DNA from: Haliclona indistincta
Lineage: Eukaryota; Porifera; Demospongiae; Haplosclerida; Chalinidae
Reading direction: 5' to 3'
DNA length: 64,000 nucleotides
NCBI GenBank assembly: GCA_964017065.1
Contig: OZ024783.1
Location: forward strand, 3,521,665 to 3,585,664
Shown: positions 56,177-64,000 of the stretch, piece after piece
Numbering within the stretch: the stretch's first letter is position 1
Layout: each line of letters starts with the position of its first letter
Position numbers and translations under genes: made by a program
The notes under the pieces: model-generated
Told to the model about the DNA's origin: nothing
Seen by the model: only the letters and a program-made list of their open reading frames with translations
Databases searched by the model: none

Positions 56177-56633
56177 TTATAGGTAATTAGAATATAGTGT
56201 GATGATTTTAAGAGACTGGCTACTACAGCTCTGGAGCTTGTTATGGTGGAGCTGGAGATCATGGCTGGCGCCGGACCCAAGGAGCTTCTGTGTGGACAGT
56301 TTAATGCTAGAGGCGCTTGACTTACCGTTTGATTTTGTGTAAGAATACTGCTGAGTGTTGTCGCCATCAAAGATTGCCCTTTCGCTGTTCAGAGCCACGT
56401 AAGAAACAACTTTAGCATGCCTTGTCTTTTCAAACACGAATGCCATTTAAAATCCGTCATGTGAGTGTTGCTTAGCTACTCGTGGCTATACTCTAAATGG
56501 GATCTACTCTGTTTAGAAACCTCGGTGGGCTTAGCAACGACCTCGCTACGCTCGGTCGTCACAACAAGCCCGCCTCGATTTCTAAACAGCATAGATTCCA
56601 TGACCTCGGCGTCTAACTTATATTATTAGTGTA
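56177..56633 (-). mobile_element. Composite palindromic element with intact first-exon-like frame
   Basis: 56488-56633 is the palindrome (GGGATCTACTCTGTTTAGAA with CGCTACGCTCG core). 56446-56323 encodes MAFVFEKTRHAKVVSYVALN and onward to a GTAAGT donor. The broken relative is at 8204-8620. Possibly the 5' end of a larger transposon. Confidence 0.5.
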
Positions 56634-56753
56634 AGATGTTACTTATGATTATCGCTATAAATTATGCTCGTACAACAAAATGTAAAACATAAAAACATTT
56701 TACATGTAATTGAGTTGACCATTGTTCGTATATCTTTCCAGCCTAAATGAGTT

Positions 56754-59700
56754 ATGGAAGCCACTGATCTTGAAGAGCCTAAGTTCACATGTGTAGAAGC
56801 CTTTAAACAAGGAGACCATGATAAAGCATTGCAATTGCTTCCTAACCTACAGCAACCAGCTGCTGTACGAACATCTTACAATGTAATTCTTCCTTTCAAA
56901 CCTGATTCATTATCCACTAATGTTTCTTTGCTACACTTGGCAGCACTTAATGGCTGGATGGACATTGTAGCTATCCTGATAGACAGGTATGGCTGCAGTA
57001 GTCAATGCTGTGATAGCCAGGGTCAGACTCCGTTGCACTATGCTGCTTATGGTGGTAGCTTGATAGTGGTAAAGTACTTGATCACTGAACAAAATTGTGC
57101 TCCACTGGATTCATGTGATGGTACTAATTCTTTGGTCTATGCTTGTCTGGGAGGTTGTCTAGAGTTAGTTAATTATCTCATAACAGAACATCATTGTGAT
57201 GCAAATTTTTCAAATGAAGAGAAAGTATCACTACTTTCTATGCTCTTGAGTAAACAAATTGATATAGTCAAATACCTTATAAATGAAAAACGTTACGATC
57301 CAAACAGTATGGACCAAAAAGGCATGACTATGTTGCATAATGCAATAGATAAAGATAAAGAAATCGATCATCTTAGAATCCATTATCTCATCAAAGATCT
57401 AGGTTGTGATCCAGCAATACCGAATACAGATAATGATATGCCAATTCACATTGCTTGCCTTGGTGGTCAATTGATTGTTGTAAAGTATCTTATCAATGAA
57501 CAACGCTGTAGAGGACAATATGGTACGACACCTTTGCATTATGCTAGTCAAAATGGACACACTGATATAATCAAGTATTTGATCGCAGAGCATGGTTGTG
57601 ACCCAGCATTACCGAACAACAATGGTAACATGTCAATACACATTGCTTGTCTTTTTGGGCAACTAGTAGTTGTCAAGTACCTTATCACTGAACAACACTG
57701 TGAACTAAACAGTAGAGGAAAATATGGTAGGACACCTTTGCATTGTGCTTGTCGGAATGGTCACATGGATATAATCAAGTATCTGATTACAGAGCATGGT
57801 TGTGACCCAGAAGTACCGAACAACAATGGTAATATGTCAATACACATTGCTTGTCATTTTGGGCATCTAGTAGTTGTCGAGTACCTTATCACTGAACAAC
57901 ACTGTAATTCAAACAGCAGAGGAAAATATGGTAGGACACCTTTGCATTGTGCTTGTGAGAATGGTCACTTGGATATAATCAAGTATCTGATTACAGAGCA
58001 TGGTTGTGACCCAGCATTACCAGATGATGATGGTAATGTTATGCCATTACACACTGCTTGTCTTTCAGGGCAACTAGTAGTTGTCAAGTACCTTATCACT
58101 GAACAACACTGTGACCCAAACAGTAGAGGAAAATATGGTTGGAGACCTTTGTATTGTGCTTGTGATCAAAGCCATATGAACGTAATTCGGTATCTTATCA
58201 GTGAACAAGGCTGTGACCCTGCTGTTGCTGACAAGGATGGCAAGACATCGTTGCATTATGCCAGTGGTGCTGGCCATATTGAAGTTGTAAAGTGGCTGAT
58301 ACAAGATAGACGATTAGACGTATTTAATAAAGACAAAAATGGTCATACTGCAATTGACTATGCTGAATCCAGTCACAATAGCTTTGAACTGTTAAAACTA
58401 TTTAAACCTTTCCTGCAATCAATAAAGTCTTATCCAATTCACTCATTCACTAAGACTATTATCACAGGGAACAGTGGTACAGGGAAATCTTCTCTTGCTC
58501 AATGCATCATACAACAAGCAACTGGTGGCTGGTTTCAGCGGTTCAGGAAAGTGCCTCCTGTAGAACAGCTGACGGCTGGTATAAACACTCATTTTGTTTA
58601 CAGTCCTAGTGTTGGAAACATGATTCTGTTTGATTTAGCTGGACAAGCTGAGTACAACTTCAGCCATTCTGCTATAATGGAAATTGTCATACAAAAATCT
58701 ACAGCCATATTCGTTAATCTAGTAGATCTTAGCAAGAGTGAAGAGGAGATAACTCATGCTCTTTGCTACTGGCTCAACTTTATTCAAGAATCTTCAAGTA
58801 AAAGTGAAGAGAAATCATTCCTTGTGATAGTTGGCAGCCATGTCGACATGATCACTAAGAATCAAAATGAATCCAAGAAGTTGCTTTTAACTGAACTTGT
58901 AGAGGCAAGAACAAAAAGATTGGAATATGTTGGATTTGTTGGTATGGATTGCCGCAAGATGAACAATAAGAAATTCCCTTCTTTGGTTCTACAATGTCAT
59001 CGCTCTATATTGGATCAAGCACCTTCACTCAGTATATACTGTCATTTGTTGTATGCATTTCTTAGAACAAAGGTGGAAAGAATAGCTATTGATTTGAAAG
59101 ACCTCATATCAAATCTTATTTCTGTTAGAGATTCTCCGATTCCACTAGATATGCTTTACCTCAATGAACTGTTAGAGTCTCTGAATGAAATAGGTGTAAT
59201 TATTTACATGAGGAACAGGCAGTGTGTGGAGAATAGCTGGGTAGTAATAAAGATGGAAATTTTGTTGAAAGAAGTCAATGGTGTGCTGTTTGCACCAAAG
59301 CATTTCAAAGAGTATCTTCCAATAGCCAGCAATACTGGTATAATACATTTCTCTTCATTTCGAGAGCTGTTTTCTAAGTACGATCCTGAGATGCTGGTTG
59401 AACTATTGGTCAGTCTTGAGTTTTGTCTTCCTGTCAACTTGTCCGGTATTAATACTAATCTTCAAGCTACTGTTGCCACTGATGATGAAAGAGATAAATT
59501 TCTATTTTTTCCTTCACTGTTGAATACTGAAAGACCACAAGATTTAGTCATAGAACAATCTGATCTGGTTGCATTTGGATGGTGTCTTGGTTCCAAGGAT
59601 TATGAGTACCGATATTTTTCGGTTCGCTTTTTACATGTTTTGATTCTCCGCCTTGCGTATACTTTTCCTTTACCTCGTGAAAACATTTCTAAAAACTATC

Positions 59701-60860
59701 CTTTGCATGGACTTGAGCAGAAGTGTACTGTGTGGAAAAATGGCATTTCATGGAACAATGAAGATGGTATCAGGACAGTAGTGGAAGTTATCCAGCAAAA
59801 TCGTTGGGTGGTAGTGACCATGTACCACAACAAGGACATCACCAGTCCAATGGAGTACAGCAAGCATCGCAGTGCTGTGATCAGACTGGTTCTAGAGCTT
59901 CAGAAGGAACTGGCTCCAGACCTGGAGACATTGGAGTGTCTTATCTCACCCTCTCTACTCCATCATTGTCCGTTGGAAAGTATTCCTGAGACTGCATGCA
60001 AACCTATATTCTATCAAAGCTATTGCTAGGGCTGTACTCCTCCGCACACCAGTGATTCTTAGTTGCACTAATGACAGTCATCAGCTCTCGACTGAAAAAG
60101 CTCTATTCTTTGAGCCATATCATCTCTTGAGCCCCTCCTCTGTGTGTGATCTGATGGACAGCAGCAAGAGTGACCAGCTAGTCTCCTCTGCCCTCCTCAA
60201 TGAGGTGAGGGAGTGCTGTCAGCAGCCTCAGCTGGAGTCACAGAGCCACTTGAGCTTGAAGAAGCATTTGGACAGTATGAGCATATTCACAGGAAGAAAT
60301 CCTCTGGTGAGTATGTACATATGAAACTATACTCAACAAGATTTTATTTGTTTCTACAGGTAGTGGCAGGGCTTGTTGCTGATGAAGTTGACAAACTCAA
60401 ACAATCACCACCAGTTGTTGAAGGTAAATATTGATTAATACTCTCATACTAAATTGTCATGTGCACTTAGCAATATCAGGTCAGTCTGGTAGACAATCTC
60501 AACATGTTCCTACTACTCAACCAGTATCTACTCCTCCTAATGAGGAAGAGCCACAAGTCATGGTAGATTTAACCAAAGTTCCTGATGGCACACTTGGTAG
60601 GAAGTGCAACAACTCTTTGAGTATCATTTCATTCTCTCACTATAGATGACTCTCATCTATCAGTGTTAGTGACAGCACTGAGTACAGTGTATCAATGGTT
60701 CCCACTTGGTATCCATCTTGGTTTGAGTCATCCTACCTTGAAAACTATTGAAGAGAATCAGAGAGGACAAGTGGAGAGGTGTAGGATAGACATGCTAGAC
60801 CTGTGGCTGAAGGGCCCAGAAGACAAGCGTACTAAACAGTTCCTACAAAAAGCTTTGTGA
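56754..60860 (+). CDS. Gene G: ankyrin-Roc-COR-Death protein
   Basis: Exons 56754-60306, 60360-60423, 60471 (or 60480)-60596 and 60646-60860. Residues about 60-550 are some fourteen ankyrin repeats. Roc follows with Walker A GNSGTGKS (572-579), DLAGQ (627-631) and SHVD (695-698), then a COR region, a linker and a Death domain (VYQWFPLGIHLGLSHPTLKT, IDMLDLWLKG). The order matches the ANK-Roc-COR-Death part of DAPK1 without its kinase. ATG 56754 follows an in-frame TGA and an acceptor at 56740, implying an untranslated first exon. The long frame stops at 60029, but the adjacent +1 frame continues (YSIKAIARAVLL...) into the 3' exons: a one-base indel near 59995-60030. The Death domain ends early, before its expected last helix. 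Confidence 0.82.
57720..58140 (+). repeat. Higher-order ankyrin duplication, period about 207 bases
   Basis: A two-repeat unit starting AAATATGGTAGGACACCTTT recurs at about 57720, 57926 and 58131 (partly from 57520) with high nucleotide similarity. This indicates recent unequal exchange in the ankyrin array of gene G. Confidence 0.8.
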
Positions 60861-62365
60861 CAACTCTCTTCTACTAGTGAGTATAAGAGAAAATAGCTCA
60901 ATGCACCAACTACCATGAATGCTAATGAATGCACCATTAAGGCTTTTTAATAATGTAATGTGATTTCTAACAATAGTACAATGTGCATACACTCCAATAT
61001 CATGTGTGTTGTACTAAAATATCTCAATTTATTATAGATAATGTGATGTGATGTGTCATATCATCCTCCCATTTCTCTCATTGTTTTTTCGTTACAATTA
61101 TTTCTCAATACTGCCGACTGTACTGCAAGTCATCATTGCTGATTATCACAGTAAGTATTACAGCATTGTCAATACCTTTATTATGACAATTGACTTATTA
61201 TACGTGTGTGATTATTATGTCTTAATTTCTTTCTGCAGGATTTCTTTGTGCAATTTCTTTCTGCCTACTCTCTCAGTACCAGTTGAATCTCTCATTCTTC
61301 TTCCGCTTGTATGAACCTTGCTCCAGAATGCTGTGACCTTATGATTATCTTACTAGAGCTCCTGCCTCACGATGCCCTCACTATCTAATCTGCCACTCAC
61401 TCCTTTCACTCTCTCTCTTTCTTTGATCCTCCTGTCTAATTTGGGATCAAAAATGATTTAATATTTATATATAAATTGATGGCTAGCAAGGTCGTGCACC
61501 ATCAATCCTGTCTCCTGTTTGATCCAAGCTCTTTAAACTGGATCCACTCCATCTCTCAGTCTTTCCTTACGTCTTATTTGATCCAAGTGTGATCATTGTT
61601 TAATTCTTCATAATTCTCGACTCTATTTGCAGTTGATGGTCTCCATCAATCTCACTCTGTTCTTTCCGATCCAATCTCCTCATACTGGTCATGATATTAA
61701 TTATTTATTACTGTCCTGGGCTAACACAGTTAACCCCTTGATCACTAGCTCATCTTCAACCAGTCTCAATCAATGTGTTCTCTCTTTGTCAACTAGAGCA
61801 CTCTGAGCTATGACTCCTTTTCGATTCTCTTCTTCATAACTGATCAAGACTGGTTCTAGCCGCCTTCAACTCCCTAATGTCTCTCTTAAACTCTTTCCTC
61901 ATTCCTAGGCTCCTGTGAGAAGATCTACTTGTTATATTCTTTATCACCGACTCTCATGTAATCAGTTAAAGCAAATCATGGAATTCCTTATCAATGATCT
62001 ATGTGTGCATGATCATCACATTCTCTTGGATGTTCAATAATTCTAAACTATGTTTCCACTTACTATGTCTAATTTTATGATTTAAATTTTTTCTTTTCCT
62101 CAATATTTTTTCGGTACTCTTCACTTATCAATCATTCACAGGTTTTAATTTCACAAGTTCATTTCGTTTTTATATCATAAAAAATATATTATTGTGCAAA
62201 ACTCCTAAAAAATTACACCATGGTTTCCATGGTAAAAAAAAAAACTACTGTAAGAACATTGTGACGTACGTGTACAGACCTAATTTAAAATTTCACGCCT
62301 TTTTGTAAGCCTAATAACGAGCCACGCCTTCTTTTGAGGTGCTTTGTTGGTAGAGAAAGTTCAGT
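60861..62365 (+). other. Gene G 3' region and intergenic DNA
   Basis: Pyrimidine-rich text with repeated GATCCAAG/TGGATCC motifs (61500-61680). 61206-61480 is a direct repeat of 63719-64000. No supported gene. Confidence 0.5.
61206..61480 (+). repeat. Direct repeat, first copy (second at 63719-64000)
   Basis: Both begin TGTGATTATTATGTC and share GAATCTCTCATTCTTCNNCC, CCAGAATGCTGTGACCTTAT and GGGATCAAAAATGATTTAAT. The two copies flank the aldo-keto reductase gene. Confidence 0.85.
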
Positions 62366-63740
62366 ATGATGCGCTATCGCTCGTTCGGTGAGGGTGGAAG
62401 AGTACTATTGTCTGTGATTGGACTGGGAGGCTCTGGATACGGGAGAATATATGGAGAGTTTGACGAAGAGGTAGCGAGAGCAGGCCTCAGGTAAACCTGC
62501 ATGTGCCACATTTAATATAGCCATTTTATAAACTTAAACACAGTTTGAACTGCTTCTACATATGACTAGGTGGTGTGCTTTAGCTGTTCTGTATTTCATG
62601 GCTGCATTTTCTAGGTATGCTGTTTTAGAGAAAGGAGTCAATCTGATAGACACCTCACCGTTCTATGGTGAGGGTCTCTCTGAACTCTTCATTGGTCAAG
62701 CTCTGAAAGGTATCTCTCGCGACAAGTTCTTCCTCTCAACTAAAGTGGGTCGCTACACGTGGGCTGTAGCTACGAGATTTGACTTCACAGCCGACAGAGT
62801 GACAAAGAGCATCGAAGAGAGCTTATCCCGTCTACAGCTCAGTCATGTTGATCTCTTGCAGGTCCATGATGTTGAGTTTGCGTCATCAGTTGATGTGATA
62901 GTGAATGAGACTCTTCCTGCTGTCCAGAGACTGAAGGAGAGAGGATTGTGTCGAAACATTGGTATCACAGGATACCCACTGCAACCACTGAGAGAGATCA
63001 TCACTAGAAGCAACGTGAAGATTGACTCTGTACTCTCATATGCTAGACTCTCTCTCAATGACTCTTCTCTCATCGACCATTTTGAGTTCTTCAAGTCACG
63101 TGGAGTAGCGCTCATCAATGCTGCTCCTGTCTCACTCGGTTTGTTGACTCCTCAAGGACCACGTGAGTGGAATCCAGCGATGGAGGATGTGAAGAAGGCG
63201 TGTGCTGGAGCAGTCCAGTACTGCACTGAGCAGGGAGTGGATATCACTAGACTAGCAGTGCACTACTCAGTCAACCATGATGAGGTGAGAACACGTGCAG
63301 ATTACAGAACACCTGGTTGCTCTCTACTACAGTTCTTTATACATGTAATGAGACACACCTCATGAGTAAACATTCTAGCTCACTTCAGTCACTAATTTTG
63401 TGCCCTGAAAATAATGCAACCTTGATACAGCCTTGATAGCCTCAAAATCGCTTTCAAGGACTTCAAATAGCAAGAAAAACTGCTTGGGCATACTCAGACC
63501 CCATATAAAGCTGATTGACCTTTAACACATAAAATATTTTCCCTTAGAAAAAAAAATTATGAAAGCCAGTAACTGGTCACAATTCCTCTACGTTGTTTCC
63601 ACACTGATCGCTATTACTGATAAGGAGATGCTGGACAAGAATATAGCGTCCACTCTCACTCCTCTCACAGAGAAGGAACGAGAAGTGCAGGAGGAGATTG
63701 AGAGGAGGTTCTTCCAGCGTGTGATTATTATGTCATAATT
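62366..63740 (+). CDS. Aldo-keto reductase, L-galactose dehydrogenase-like; last exon probably decayed
   Basis: Exons 62366-62490 and 62615-63284 join in phase 2 and encode 265 residues: MRYRSFGEGGRVLLSVIGLG, DTSPFYGEGLSE (catalytic Asp and Tyr), FFLSTKVGRY (Lys), VDLLQVHDVEF (His), NAAPVSLGLLTPQGPREWNP. All four catalytic residues of the AKR fold are present. Plant L-galactose dehydrogenase, the nearest family I recognise, oxidises L-galactose with NAD+ in ascorbate synthesis; the animal substrate is unknown. The expected C-terminal exon is seen at about 63580-63740 (DKEMLDKNIASTLTPLTEKE, VQEEIERRFFQR) but its 5' edge has lost bases and a clear acceptor, and it runs into the direct repeat. 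The start is the first of two ATGs at 62366. Confidence 0.75.
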
Positions 63741-64000
63741 TCTTTCTGCAGGATTTCTTTGTGCAATTTCTTTCTTTCTGCCTACTATCTCAGTACCAGT
63801 TGAATCTCTCATTCTTCTGCCGCTTGTATGATCCTTGCTCCAGAATGCTGTGACCTTATGATTATCTTACTAGAGGTCCTGCCTCATGATGCCCTCACAA
63901 CCTAATCTGACACTCCCTCCTTTGGCACTCTCTCTCTTTCTTTGATCCTCCTGTCTAATATGGGATCAAAAATGATTTAATATTATTTGTATAAAAATTG
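63719..64000 (+). repeat. Direct repeat, second copy, runs to window edge
   Basis: It matches 61206-61480 with small differences and replaces the expected end of the aldo-keto reductase gene. Confidence 0.85.

Overview
This is a fragment of an animal genome, most likely a demosponge; the gene set is what I associate with Amphimedon queenslandica, but I could not search for it. Coding sequence is split by spliceosomal introns with good GT/AG junctions and consistent phases. Some introns are as short as about 50 bases and one is more than 9 kb. Protein architectures are metazoan (ANK-Roc-COR-Death, caspase-like plus Death, BEN, a single-pass receptor with a multi-tyrosine tail). Much of the non-coding DNA is small palindromic transposons, often nested. 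There are three N gaps (18027-18049, 37206-37405, 50085-50107).

Layout. 1-17814 (minus): gene A, an ankyrin-Roc-COR protein whose five short 5' exons are spread over 17.8 kb of transposon-filled introns and whose 3' end leaves the window. 17815-18050: a short, probably divergent promoter. 18050-20119 (plus): gene C, the 3' part of a single-pass membrane protein with many YxxL/V motifs. 21311-26694 (minus): gene B, a close paralogue of A whose visible exons encode Roc-COR, a second Roc-COR and two Death domains. 27090-34465: a decayed hAT transposase gene between long inverted repeats. 35838-37205 (plus): a BEN-domain gene cut by an N gap. 37669-43078 (plus): an intact Ty3/gypsy element with LTRs that look identical, nested in a MITE. 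43874-44283 (minus): a possible small gene. 44662-45255 (plus): a glycolate-oxidase-like pseudogene. 45402-48821 (minus): gene F, a complete four-exon caspase/paracaspase-like protein with a C-terminal Death domain. 48970-56740: transposon debris, including a LINE end and a foldback element. 56754-60860 (plus): gene G, an ANK-Roc-COR-Death protein. 62366-63740 (plus): an L-galactose-dehydrogenase-like aldo-keto reductase.

How the genes may work together. Three ROCO-type GTPases (A, B, G), two of them with Death domains, lie in the same 64 kb as a Death-domain caspase-like protein (F) and a receptor-like protein with immunoreceptor-style tyrosine motifs (C). Known Death-domain biology suggests a sensor/scaffold-to-protease cell-death or innate-immune cluster. 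That link is inference; the domain architectures are read directly from the sequence. Exon boundaries were worked out by hand from splice signals and phase.
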